DNA of 64,000 bases, taken from Pseudomonadota bacterium. GTDB taxonomy: Bacteria > Pseudomonadota > Gammaproteobacteria > CALCKW01. The DNA is taken from positions 40,854 to 104,853 of the forward strand of contig JBCCUP010000006.1 in assembly GCA_039196715.1 (NCBI GenBank), written 5' to 3'. The number at the start of each line of letters is the position of its first letter. The first letter of the stretch is position 1. A program made the position numbers and the translations under genes. Under the pieces are notes generated by a model. The model saw only the letters and a program-made list of their open reading frames with translations, did not search any database and was not told where the DNA came from. Of the stretch, positions 36,893-45,372 are shown piece by piece.

Positions 36893-38552
36893 CGTCGACC
36901 AGGTCATCGAAGCCGACTACGTGATCGTCGGCGCCGGCTCCGCCGGTTGTGTGCTCGCCAACCGCCTCGGCGCTGACGCGGGCAGGCGCATCATCGTGCT
37001 CGAGGCAGGGCCGCCCGACCGCGATCTGATGATCCACGTGCCGGCCGGTGTGCACGCCGTCTGGTGTGAGCCCAAGCTCAACTGGAATTACCTGACCGAC
37101 CCCGAACCGACTCTGGACGATCGCCTGATCGACATGCCGCGCGGCAAGGTGGTCGGCGGGTCGTCGTCGATCAACAGCATGGTTTACATGCGCGGGCACC
37201 CGCTCGACTACGACGCCTGGTCACAGCGTCCCGGCCTCGCGCACTGGCGCTACGCCGACTGTCTGCCGTACTTCAAGGCCGGTGAGACCTCGGACCGGGG
37301 CGCTGATGCCTGGCGGGGCAGTGGGGGGCCGCTGGGGGTCACGCGCGGTCGCTACGACAATCCGCTGTACGACGCGTTTCTGGCTGCAGGCGCGCAGGCC
37401 GGGCAGGGCGCAACAACCGACCCGAACGGCTTCGACCCCGAAGGGGTGGCCCGCCTCGACGCCACGCGGTGGCGGGGACGGCGGTGCAGTGCGGCGGTCG
37501 CACACCTGCGCCCGGCGCTGCGCCGGGGCAACGTGCGCCTGCTCACCCGCGCGCTGGTGGAGCGGGTGTTGTTTGACGGCCGCCGCGCAGTGGGTGTGCG
37601 CGCCGTGTGCCGTGGGCGCACGCTCGAGTTGCGTGCCGGTTGCGACGTGATCCTCGCGGCCGGGGCAATCAATTCGCCACAGCTGTTGATGCTGTCGGGC
37701 GTCGGCGAGCGCAAACAGCTCGAACGCCACGGGATCGCGTGCCGTGCCGCGGTGCCCGCGGTCGGCCAACACCTGCAGGACCACGCGAGCGTGATCGTCC
37801 AGACCGCCTGCACGCGTGCGTTCCCGGTGCACAAGGTCGATCACCCGGTGCGCAAGGCCCTCGCCGGTGCCCGTTGGCTGTTTGCCCGGGACGGCGTCGC
37901 GGCCAGCAACATCTGGGAAGCGGGTGGCCTGATCAGAAGCACGGCCGATGCCGCGTACCCGGACCTGCAATACCACTTCGGGCCGGTGGGGTTCAGCTAC
38001 GAGGGCAAGCGCATCGCCTTGCGACAGGCCTTTGCGCTGCACGTCGACCAGTTGCGGCCCCGCAGCCGCGGGGCGGTCACGCTGCGCAGCGCCAACCCGG
38101 CCGACAAGCCGCACATGCAGTTCCACTACCTGTCCCATCCGCTCGACCTCAGCGAGATGGTTTCGGGTGTGCGACGCGCCCTCGAGCTGATCGCCCAACC
38201 GGCTTTCGATGCCCTGCGTGGTCCCGCGCTCGATCCGATCTCGCGTGACGCGTCGGACGCGGACATCGTGCACTGGATTCGCGCCACGGCGACCACCGAC
38301 TTTCACCCGTGCGGCACCTGCCGAATGGGCGTGGGTGAGGACTGCGTGGTCGACCCGAACTTTGCGGTACACGGGGTCGAGGGGCTGCGCGTGGTCGACG
38401 CGTCGGTCATGCCTCGCATTGTCAGTGGCAACCTGAACGCACCCACGCAGATGATTGCAGCGCGTGCGGCTGACACCCTGAACGGCGTTGTGCCCCTGCC
38501 ACCCGAGCAGGCCCGGTTTGCCTTCGTCGCGCCATTCGACACCGGCGGCTGA
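36885..38552 (+). CDS. GMC family FAD oxidoreductase, choline dehydrogenase-like
   Basis: A 555-residue flavoprotein of the glucose-methanol-choline family. The N-terminal dinucleotide fold is DYVIVGAGSAGCVLANRLG, followed by GKVVGGSSSINSMVYMRGHP. The C-terminal active site has HPCGTCRMG and SGNLNAPTQMIAARAAD with the catalytic His/Asn pair. It would oxidise a primary alcohol and pass electrons to quinone or another acceptor. The GTG at 36885 overlaps the nitroreductase remnant and lacks a clear ribosome-binding site. The BCCT carrier nearby makes choline or a related alcohol a reasonable but unproven substrate. Confidence 0.9.
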   Translation: MFDVDQVIEADYVIVGAGSAGCVLANRLGADAGRRIIVLEAGPPDRDLMIHVPAGVHAVWCEPKLNWNYLTDPEPTLDDRLIDMPRGKVVGGSSSINSMVYMRGHPLDYDAWSQRPGLAHWRYADCLPYFKAGETSDRGADAWRGSGGPLGVTRGRYDNPLYDAFLAAGAQAGQGATTDPNGFDPEGVARLDATRWRGRRCSAAVAHLRPALRRGNVRLLTRALVERVLFDGRRAVGVRAVCRGRTLELRAGCDVILAAGAINSPQLLMLSGVGERKQLERHGIACRAAVPAVGQHLQDHASVIVQTACTRAFPVHKVDHPVRKALAGARWLFARDGVAASNIWEAGGLIRSTADAAYPDLQYHFGPVGFSYEGKRIALRQAFALHVDQLRPRSRGAVTLRSANPADKPHMQFHYLSHPLDLSEMVSGVRRALELIAQPAFDALRGPALDPISRDASDADIVHWIRATATTDFHPCGTCRMGVGEDCVVDPNFAVHGVEGLRVVDASVMPRIVSGNLNAPTQMIAARAADTLNGVVPLPPEQARFAFVAPFDTGG

Positions 38553-38697
38553 ACCTGCCCGGACGTGCGCGGTCCGAGCAGCGTCGCCTGCAACGGTGCG
38601 GAGCGGGAGGCCCGTTTCCGATGGCAGGCTGAATGCGCGAACGACGCACCTTATCGGGCGCGTGCCGTCCATGCCATGCCCCACAGGAGTGCGAGCA

Positions 38698-40221
38698 GTG
38701 CCTGACCTGATTCTGGTGCTGGGTGATCAGTTGTCGCCATCGCTGACGGCCTTGCGCCACGGTGACCCGCGCGCCGACCACGTCTTGATGGCCGAGGTGA
38801 ATGACGAGGCGACCTACGTCAAACACCACAAGAAGAAGCTCGTGTTCTTCTTTTCGGCGATGCGCCATTTTGCCGAGCATCTGCGTGGCGCGGGCTGGGA
38901 TGTGGGGTATACCGCGCTGGATGACCCTGCGAACAGCGGGTCACTGGTGGGGGAGCTTGAGCGCGCCTGTAACCGCTTGGAGCCGGACGCGGTTGTCATC
39001 ACACAAGCGGGGGAGTGGCGCGTGCAAGACGCCATCTGCAGCTGGTGCGAGGCGAACGGCATGCCGCTGCGTGTGCACGACGACGACCGCTTTTTCGCCA
39101 CACCCGCCGACTTTGCCGCCTGGGCCACCGGTCGAAAACAGCTCCGCATGGAGTATTTCTACCGCGACATGCGGCGGCGCACAGGCCTGTTGATGGACGC
39201 TGGGCAGCCGGTTGGCGGGGCCTGGAATTTCGACGCGGAAAACCGCAAACGCGCGCCCAGCGACCTCGACCCGCCGGCGCCCTTCGGCGTGCAACCCGAT
39301 GCCCAGACGCGGGCCGTCATCGACCTTGTGAAAACCCGGTTCCCGGATCACATCGGGTCACTCGAGCCCTTCCGTTTCGGCGTGACGCACGCCGATGCCG
39401 AGTCCGCGCTGACGCACTTCATCGACAAGGCGCTGCCACATTTTGGTGACTACCAGGACGCGATGCTGCAGCGGCAACGCTTTCTCTACCACGCTGTCAT
39501 CGCGCTCTACCTGAACGTGGGGTTGCTCGACCCGCTCGCCGTCTGCAAGGCCGCCGAAGCCGCGTACCACCGCGGCCACGCCCCGATCAATGCCGTGGAG
39601 GGGTTCATTCGCCAGATCCTCGGGTGGCGTGAGTACGTGCGCGGCATCTATTGGCACTTCATGCCCGAGTACGTTACCCGCAATGCGCTGTCGGCCGAGC
39701 GCGATTTGCCCGCGTTCTACTGGACGGGCGAGACGGACATGGCCTGCCTGCGTTCGGCGATCACACAAACGCTCGAGGAGGCCTACGCCCACCACATCCA
39801 GCGCCTGATGCTGACCGGCAACTTTGCGATGCTGGTCGGTGTCGACCCGCACCAGGTCCACAGCTGGTACCTCGCGGTGTACGCCGACGCCGTCGAGTGG
39901 GTCGAGTTGCCCAACACGCTCGGGATGAGCCAGTTCGGCGACGGCGGGCTGCTCGGCTCCAAGCCCTACGCCGCGGGCGGCAACTACATCAACAAGATGT
40001 CCGACCACTGCAAGCATTGCCGCTACGACGTGAAGCAGAAGACCGGCCCAGCGGCGTGCCCGTTCAATGCACTCTACTGGGACTTTCTCGCCCGCAACGC
40101 CGACATGCTGTCGAGCAACCCGCGTATGGCGCAGATGTACCGGACCTGGCACCGGTTCGCGCCAGAAACCCAGGCGGCCTACCGGGACAGCGCCCGCGCT
40201 TTCCTGTCACAACTGCGCTGA
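38698..40221 (+). CDS. phrB: Iron-sulfur bacterial (6-4) photolyase, PhrB type
   Basis: A 507-residue FeS-BCP/CryPro photolyase, the same length as Agrobacterium PhrB. The four cluster cysteines fall at residues 350 (MACLRS), 438 and 441 (DHCKHCRYD) and 454 (AACPFN), exactly matching the published PhrB positions. The N-terminal domain (LILVLGDQLSPSLTAL) and FAD region (NAVEGFIRQILGWREYVRG, LPNTLGMSQFGDGGLLGSKP) also fit. It would repair (6-4) photoproducts in blue light using FAD and a ribolumazine antenna. GTG 38698 has AGGAG eight bases upstream. It opens the photolyase-rich island. Confidence 0.95.
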   Translation: MPDLILVLGDQLSPSLTALRHGDPRADHVLMAEVNDEATYVKHHKKKLVFFFSAMRHFAEHLRGAGWDVGYTALDDPANSGSLVGELERACNRLEPDAVVITQAGEWRVQDAICSWCEANGMPLRVHDDDRFFATPADFAAWATGRKQLRMEYFYRDMRRRTGLLMDAGQPVGGAWNFDAENRKRAPSDLDPPAPFGVQPDAQTRAVIDLVKTRFPDHIGSLEPFRFGVTHADAESALTHFIDKALPHFGDYQDAMLQRQRFLYHAVIALYLNVGLLDPLAVCKAAEAAYHRGHAPINAVEGFIRQILGWREYVRGIYWHFMPEYVTRNALSAERDLPAFYWTGETDMACLRSAITQTLEEAYAHHIQRLMLTGNFAMLVGVDPHQVHSWYLAVYADAVEWVELPNTLGMSQFGDGGLLGSKPYAAGGNYINKMSDHCKHCRYDVKQKTGPAACPFNALYWDFLARNADMLSSNPRMAQMYRTWHRFAPETQAAYRDSARAFLSQLR

Positions 40222-40232
40222 GTGCGTGCCGC

Positions 40233-40574
40233 TCAGCCCGCTCCGGCAGCGAGATCGCGCTCGCCCCAACGCTTCATGGCGGTGATGACGGAGCGCAACG
40301 ACGTGCCTCGGGCCGTCAGCGCGTAGTCCACGCGCGGTGGCACCTCGGCGTACACCGTTCGCGTGATGACGCCGTCGGCCTCGAGCTCGCGCAGTTGTTG
40401 CGTGAGCATGTGCTTGGTGATGCCGGGGATGGCCCGGCGCAGCGCACCAAAGCGATTGATGCCGTGGCTCAGGCAGAAGAGGATCACCGGTTTCCATTTG
40501 CCGCCGACCACTTTCAGGCAGTGGCTTACCGGGCAGTCGGCGGTGGGATCGGGTGCAGATGGTCTGGAAATCAT
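40233..40574 (-). CDS. HxlR family winged-helix regulator
   Basis: A 113-residue HxlR/DUF24 DNA-binding protein. The N-terminal cysteine region CPVSHCLKVVGGKWKPVIL leads into the winged helix FGALRRAIPGITKHMLTQQL and YALTARG. HxlR proteins often sense electrophiles or redox state through a conserved cysteine, which is present. It lies convergent to phrB and divergent from the APCDD1-like gene, so it most likely controls its own promoter and the latter. Confidence 0.92.
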   Translation of the reverse strand: MISRPSAPDPTADCPVSHCLKVVGGKWKPVILFCLSHGINRFGALRRAIPGITKHMLTQQLRELEADGVITRTVYAEVPPRVDYALTARGTSLRSVITAMKRWGERDLAAGAG

Positions 40575-40598
40575 GACTAGACCAGAAAAATGTGACTA
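40574..40598. promoter_or_regulatory. Direct repeat TGACTA in the divergent promoter
   Basis: TGACTA occurs at 40574-40579 and 40593-40598, 19 bp apart, between the HxlR gene start and the promoter of the APCDD1-like gene. It is a candidate HxlR binding site; no experimental consensus was checked. Confidence 0.35.
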
Positions 40599-40599
40599 A

Positions 40600-40628
40600 T
40601 TGTTCTTGAAATATCTTGTACTTATATT
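40600..40628 (+). promoter_or_regulatory. Promoter for the APCDD1-like gene
   Basis: TTGTTC (40600-40605), a 17-bp spacer and TATATT (40623-40628), about 30 bp upstream of the ATG at 40659 in an AT-rich gap. The -10 is strong and the -35 weak, as expected of a regulated promoter. Confidence 0.5.
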
Positions 40629-40658
40629 CGGACACTCAGTCAAACAAAACAACCTGTC

Positions 40659-41318
40659 ATGAAATTCCCTTTTCTTATCGCCGCCACGTCGTGCCTGGCT
40701 TGCCAAATATCACTCGCAACGGAAACGAGTCTGGTGTCGCTGCAGCAACGCATCGTCGGCCACTGGACTTCGATCAGCTGCGAAATCAGACCGCAGCCCA
40801 ACCCGGCAGACCCCGCGCTGGCGCCACAACCGACCTACCTGACTCGGGACTTTCGCTACGACGCCAAAGCGGGTTTCGAAGCGTCCATCACGGTGTACGC
40901 CGACGCGGCGTGCGAGCATCCGGCTGCCACCTACGACTTCGCCGGCGAATTGGTGTGGCACGGTGCGAATCCGGCCGCCGACGGGGCCTGGTCGCAGGAC
41001 TACGTGCTCAACCGCGCCCTGTCGCTGACTGTCCGCTTGCCGGCTATGGTCGACCAGCTGAACGGCTTGCCGGAGGGGGCCTGCGGTGAGGGACCGTTCG
41101 TGCTGAATGAAACACGCGACATCCTCGGCAAACCCTGTGCACTCTCGCGTTTTGTCGAGGGCCGCAACGTGGTCGTCGACCACGACTTCCTCTACGTCCG
41201 CGCCGACACGCCCAATCTTCTGTTCATGGGTGCCAAGCATGTCGACGGCACCGGGTTCTACCTGCCCGAGCACCGTCCGCGCGTCGGCCTGCAACAGCCG
41301 TTGATCCGCGCCGATTGA
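40659..41318 (+). CDS. Secreted protein resembling the APCDD1 domain
   Basis: A 219-residue exported protein: signal peptide about 1-20 (KFPFLIAATSCLACQISLA). The mature part reads IVGHWTSISCEIRPQ, YLTRDFRYD, FEASITVYADAACEHPAATY and DFAGELVWHG, which follows the pattern of the APCDD1 domain (G-W-S-CE-RP, LTR-Y/F, Y-D-C-P) known from a secreted/membrane Wnt inhibitor of animals that binds lipids. Several paired cysteines suggest disulfides in the periplasm. The assignment comes from recall of the family pattern and needs profile confirmation. It diverges from an HxlR regulator inside the photolyase island. Confidence 0.6.
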   Translation: MKFPFLIAATSCLACQISLATETSLVSLQQRIVGHWTSISCEIRPQPNPADPALAPQPTYLTRDFRYDAKAGFEASITVYADAACEHPAATYDFAGELVWHGANPAADGAWSQDYVLNRALSLTVRLPAMVDQLNGLPEGACGEGPFVLNETRDILGKPCALSRFVEGRNVVVDHDFLYVRADTPNLLFMGAKHVDGTGFYLPEHRPRVGLQQPLIRAD

Positions 41319-41338
41319 GCACAGCCGCTGTCGCGGTG

Positions 41339-42562
41339 TCAGCCTTCTACAGCGCTGGCAACGATCTGGCTGAGGGGCTTCTTCAATTTGAAGAAGCCCT
41401 TGCTGCTGTGAGGCCACACGCGTTGGTCGTGGACACGGGTGATGCGGTGCAAAGGCACGCCGTCCAGTTCCAGCGCACGCAGCACCGGCTCCACGCGGTC
41501 GTGAACCCAGCCGATCGGTGGGCGCGCGACGGCGATTGCGTCCACGCGGTCCCGGTTGAGCCAGTCGCGCACGGCTGCACGCCAATCCTCCCGGTCGTCG
41601 CCGTGCGGCGTCAGGTCGAAGGCGTGGCCTGCACGCTGCAGTGCATCGCTCAGTGCGGCACGCGTGAACTGCGCGGCGGCCGGCGCGAGGGGCGCGACCG
41701 ATCGGGCGCAGGGGTCGGTCAGCGCGAGGACGCTGGCGGGTGCCTGTGGCAGCGGCAGCGACTCGGCCTGGCAATCACTCTCGAGCAGCAGCAACCCGAG
41801 GCGTGCGCCCGCCGGCAGCGGTGCTGTCGCGGAGAACACCGGCGGCTGCGGCGGTGGCAGGGGCGATTCGGTCAGCGCCGGTGCCGTATCGGCCAGACCC
41901 GTCACGGTACCGAAACGACCCCCTGTGAAGCGGGCGATGTTGTCTGCCGTCGCGCAGTAGGTCTTGCCGGGCGTGTGCAAGCCAGCGACCCAACGCCAGG
42001 AGCCCGTGTTGGCCGCCGGGTCGCCGTCGATCAGGTGGGTCAGGAAAACGTCGGCGCCAAGCTGCCAGGGAAGACGCAGGGTGAATACCCAGATGCTCGC
42101 GAACCACATGCGGGCGTGGTTGTGCAGGTAGCCCGTGTCGCGCAACTCGTGCACCCACGCGTCAAAACAGGCGATGCCGGTCTCGCCACGGGTGGCCGTT
42201 TCAACCTGCTCGCGCAAGCGGTCGTCGTCCTGAAGTGCGGCCTGTGCGGCAATGCGCTCCTCGAGGTACCGTGCCCAGACTGCCGGCCGGTGTTCGAGGT
42301 GACCGCGGAAATAGCCGCGCCACAACACCTCCGCGAGGTAGGCCTCGGCGTCGCGCACGGTGTGCTGCGCCGCCACCGCCCGCAGCACGTCGTCCTCGAG
42401 CAGCAAGCGGTGCCGCAACCACGGCGACAGGCGTGAGACAGCGCTGTGGTGACCCGGGCCGCGGTCGTGGTTGCGCTCGGCGCGGTAAGCGTGCCCGGCG
42501 CGCGGCAAAAAGGCCTGCAGGGCGGCCTCCGCGGCAGCGCGGCTTGGCTCGAACGGAGGCAC
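41339..42562 (-). CDS. Photolyase-like protein with FAD domain first (permuted architecture)
   Basis: A 407-residue protein. Residues 1-235 match the C-terminal FAD-binding domain of photolyases/cryptochromes: SRLSPWLRHRLLLEDDVLRA, AYLAEVLWRGYFRGHLEHRP, NHARMWFASIWVFTLRLPWQ and DPAANTGSWRWVAGLHTPGK. The usual N-terminal antenna domain is missing. Instead a Rossmann-like alpha/beta segment follows (RLGLLLLESDCQAESL to PHSSKGFFKLKKPL), an order reverse to normal photolyases. DNA repair or light signalling are both possible. The GTG start shares one base with the CoA-transferase stop (TAGTG), so the two are coupled. Confidence 0.8.
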   Translation of the reverse strand: MPPFEPSRAAAEAALQAFLPRAGHAYRAERNHDRGPGHHSAVSRLSPWLRHRLLLEDDVLRAVAAQHTVRDAEAYLAEVLWRGYFRGHLEHRPAVWARYLEERIAAQAALQDDDRLREQVETATRGETGIACFDAWVHELRDTGYLHNHARMWFASIWVFTLRLPWQLGADVFLTHLIDGDPAANTGSWRWVAGLHTPGKTYCATADNIARFTGGRFGTVTGLADTAPALTESPLPPPQPPVFSATAPLPAGARLGLLLLESDCQAESLPLPQAPASVLALTDPCARSVAPLAPAAAQFTRAALSDALQRAGHAFDLTPHGDDREDWRAAVRDWLNRDRVDAIAVARPPIGWVHDRVEPVLRALELDGVPLHRITRVHDQRVWPHSSKGFFKLKKPLSQIVASAVEG

Positions 42563-43773
42563 TAGACCGCACCCGCGTCGTGCAGGGCGTCGATTTCATC
42601 AGGGCTGTACCCGAGTTCGCCGAGGATCGCGTGCGTGTCGGCGCCGAGCGCCGGCGGCGGTGCGGTGGTGCCCGGGGCGGTGCCGTCGATGTGCAAACCG
42701 GTGCGCGCGACGTGCACCGGGCGGTCGACGTGGGGGGTGTCCGGGTAGCTGCCAACCAGGCCGCGCGCTGCCACCTGCGGGTGGGCCAGCGCGGCAGGGA
42801 CGTCGAGCACGGCGCCGGCGGGGACGCCGACGGCCGTGAGACGCTCGACCCAATGCGCCGTCGCTTCGCGCTGCAGGGCCGACTCCAGCGCCTGCTTCAA
42901 CGCAGCGCGGTGTTCGAGCCGCGCCTGGCGCACCGCAAAGCGCGGGTCCTCCACCAGGGCGGGAAGACCGACGGTGTCGCAGAGGGCTTCGAACTGTTCC
43001 TGCTTGTTGGCGGCGATGTTGATCAGCCCGTCCGCGGTTGCAAAGGCCCCGGAGGGGCTCGCGGTGATGTTCTCGTTGCCCATCGCGCGCGGCGGCTGGT
43101 CGGCGACCAGGTAGTTCGAGACCGCCCATCCCATGGTGGCGAGCAGGGCGTCGAGCATCGACACGTCGATGAACGCACCGCGCTCGTCCACCGGTCGCGC
43201 CAGTGCCGCGCTGATTGCGAACGCGGCGGTCAGCCCGCCGACGGTGTCACCGACCGGGTAGCCGACCCTGAGGGGCGCACAGGTGTCGTCCCCGGTGATG
43301 CTCATCACCCCGGACAGCCCCTGGACAATCTGGTCGTAGGCCGGGGCACCGCGCAAGGGCCCGGTCTGGCCGAAGCCGGAAATGGCGCAGTAGATCAGCC
43401 GCGGGTTGTCAGCGCGAAGCGCCGCGTGGCCGAGCGACAGGCGGTCCATCACCCCCGGCCGAAAATTCTCGACCAGCACATCGGCACCGGCGACCAGCCG
43501 GCGCAACACGCGTTTGCCCTCGTCGTGCTTGAGGTTGACCGTGATCGAGCGCTTGCCGGTGTTCTGGGCGAGAAAGGACACGCCCATGCCCTTGGCGTTC
43601 AGCGTCGGGTCGGCGCCGAGTTGACGCGCGAGGTCGCCATTGCCAGGCACCTCGACCTTGATCACGTCGGCGCCGAGGTGGGCGAGCTGGTGGCAGCAGA
43701 ACGGACCGGCCAGGACATTGGTGAGGTCGAGAACGCGGATGCCGGCGAGGGGGCGGTGGGCGTCAGTGGTCAT
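42562..43773 (-). CDS. Class III CoA-transferase (CaiB/BaiF family)
   Basis: A 403-residue CoA-transferase. The catalytic aspartate is in GAFIDVSMLDALLA; the N-terminal IRVLDLTNVLAGPFCCHQLAHLGADVIKVE and SGFGQTGPLRGAPAYDQIVQ are family hallmarks. It would move CoA between carboxylic acids through an aspartyl-CoA thioester. It is the only non-flavin enzyme between two photolyase-family genes and is translationally linked to the permuted one, which makes its role in the cluster puzzling. Confidence 0.92.
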   Translation of the reverse strand: MTTDAHRPLAGIRVLDLTNVLAGPFCCHQLAHLGADVIKVEVPGNGDLARQLGADPTLNAKGMGVSFLAQNTGKRSITVNLKHDEGKRVLRRLVAGADVLVENFRPGVMDRLSLGHAALRADNPRLIYCAISGFGQTGPLRGAPAYDQIVQGLSGVMSITGDDTCAPLRVGYPVGDTVGGLTAAFAISAALARPVDERGAFIDVSMLDALLATMGWAVSNYLVADQPPRAMGNENITASPSGAFATADGLINIAANKQEQFEALCDTVGLPALVEDPRFAVRQARLEHRAALKQALESALQREATAHWVERLTAVGVPAGAVLDVPAALAHPQVAARGLVGSYPDTPHVDRPVHVARTGLHIDGTAPGTTAPPPALGADTHAILGELGYSPDEIDALHDAGAV

Positions 43774-43806
43774 GGGTGTTCGCGGTGCGTGCGCAGCCCG
43801 AGTGTA

Positions 43807-45315
43807 TCAGCCGGTGTTGCGCCGTGGCCGTCGCGCGCGCGGCGAACGCACGCCGCTCTTGCGGCTGCCGTGTTTGTGTTGAATGGCATCCGCCTCGCGC
43901 TTGAAGGCCTCGCCCTTGCGCACCGCCCAGATCCGTTCGCGCGCGTGTTTGGCGGCGGCCAGGTGATCGACGATCGGCTCGGGGTAGCGCGAGCCAAGCA
44001 ACGTGTGTGCGCCTTCCCACTCCCAGGGCATGTGAATGTACAGATCCGGCACGTCGTCGAGTTCCGGCAGCCAGCGGCGGATGAACTCCCCGCCGGGGTC
44101 CTGGTCGATGCCCTGCTTGACGGGGTTGTATATCCGCACCGTGTTGATGCCGGTGGTGCCCGATTGCATCTGCACCTGCGACCAGTGGATGCCGGGTTCG
44201 TAGTCGGTGAACTGCCGCGCGATGTGCTCGCCGGTGGCGCGCCAGTCGAGCCACAGGTGGTAGCTCGCAACCGCCACAAGCATGGCCCGCATGCGGAAGT
44301 TCATCCAACCGGTGTGAATCAGCATGCGCATGCACGCGTCAACGAAGGGCAGGCCGGTCTGGCCGCTGCACCACGCCTGCAAGAGCGCGGTATCGGGCTC
44401 GCACGGGCGAAGTCCGTCGTAGGCCCGGTGCAGGTTTTCGTGCTCGAGCCGCGGTTCGTCTTCGAGCTTCTGCATGAAATGGTCACGCCAGTGCAGCCGG
44501 CTTTCGAAGCTGCTCATCGACTGGCGCCACGGGGTCGGTCCGTCGAGTGCCTTGAGTTGGGCGCGGCGTGCCCAGGTGGCGTGGGCAACCTCGCGCATCG
44601 ACAGCGCCCCCCAGGCGAGGTACGGGCTGATGCGGCTGCAATGGACAGCGCCGCTGACCGGACCGGACATGGCCGCGCGGTAGGGTGCGCCCCGCTCGTT
44701 GAGGAAGCTCGAGAGTGTCTCGAGGCCGACGTGTCGACCGCCGCGCTGGCGCTCGGGGCAGGGTGCCGTTGTGAGGCCGAGGTTGTCGCTGTCGGGGATG
44801 GCGCCGGGTTCGACGTCTGCCAGCGGCGGTAGCGCCTCGGGCGCGTTCACCACCGGCTCGGCCATGAACCGGTTCCAACGCCCGGCCCAGCCGTCCCGGT
44901 TACCCAACGGGCGGACCACGCCGGTCTGCTGCAGCTCGTGCCAGGGCAAACCGCGGTCGGCCGCCCAGGCCGCCACCGCGCGGTCGCGCGCGTAGGTCCA
45001 GGCGTTGCCGGTTTCCTCGTGCGACCAGATGGCGGCAACCCCGAGCTGTTTGCGCGCCCGTTCGAGAATCGGCACGGCCTCGCCAACGCGGATCACCAGC
45101 GGTTGACCGCGGGCTGCGAGGGCCTCGCGCAGTTCGGCCAGGGTCTCGGCGATAAAGGCCCACTGGCGCTCGGCGTGGTCGGGTAACGCCCACAAACCGG
45201 GCTCGGCGATGTAGAGCGGCAGCACCGGACCGTGCGCCGCGGCCTGCGCGAGCGCGGCGTGGTCCTGTACGCGCAGATCACGTTTGAACCAGACGAGTTG
45301 CAGGGGGGCGGTCAT
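43807..45315 (-). CDS. Deoxyribodipyrimidine photolyase/cryptochrome family protein
   Basis: A 502-residue protein of standard layout: antenna domain (LQLVWFKRDLRVQDHAALAQA, WSHEETGNAWTYARDRAV) then FAD domain (RISPYLAWGALSMREV, SSFESRLHWRDHFMQKLED, FVDACMRMLIHTGWMNFRMR). The C-terminal tail is strongly basic (KHGSRKSGVRSPRARRPRRN). Light repair of cyclobutane pyrimidine dimers is the default role, but FAD-domain cryptochromes without repair activity share these motifs. A conserved tryptophan chain cannot be verified by eye. It precedes the CoA-transferase gene by 33 bp in the same direction. Confidence 0.9.
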   Translation of the reverse strand: MTAPLQLVWFKRDLRVQDHAALAQAAAHGPVLPLYIAEPGLWALPDHAERQWAFIAETLAELREALAARGQPLVIRVGEAVPILERARKQLGVAAIWSHEETGNAWTYARDRAVAAWAADRGLPWHELQQTGVVRPLGNRDGWAGRWNRFMAEPVVNAPEALPPLADVEPGAIPDSDNLGLTTAPCPERQRGGRHVGLETLSSFLNERGAPYRAAMSGPVSGAVHCSRISPYLAWGALSMREVAHATWARRAQLKALDGPTPWRQSMSSFESRLHWRDHFMQKLEDEPRLEHENLHRAYDGLRPCEPDTALLQAWCSGQTGLPFVDACMRMLIHTGWMNFRMRAMLVAVASYHLWLDWRATGEHIARQFTDYEPGIHWSQVQMQSGTTGINTVRIYNPVKQGIDQDPGGEFIRRWLPELDDVPDLYIHMPWEWEGAHTLLGSRYPEPIVDHLAAAKHARERIWAVRKGEAFKREADAIQHKHGSRKSGVRSPRARRPRRNTG

Positions 45316-45372
45316 GGGCGCGTGCGTGGCGGTATCGGTGGCGGTGAGACCGATGGCGGGGGATTGGGTTCG

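Noticed and set aside
42235..44832. 865-codon plus-strand frame over the photolyase and CoA-transferase genes
   Set aside because: Antisense to three recognised genes; its composition is that of mirror coding.
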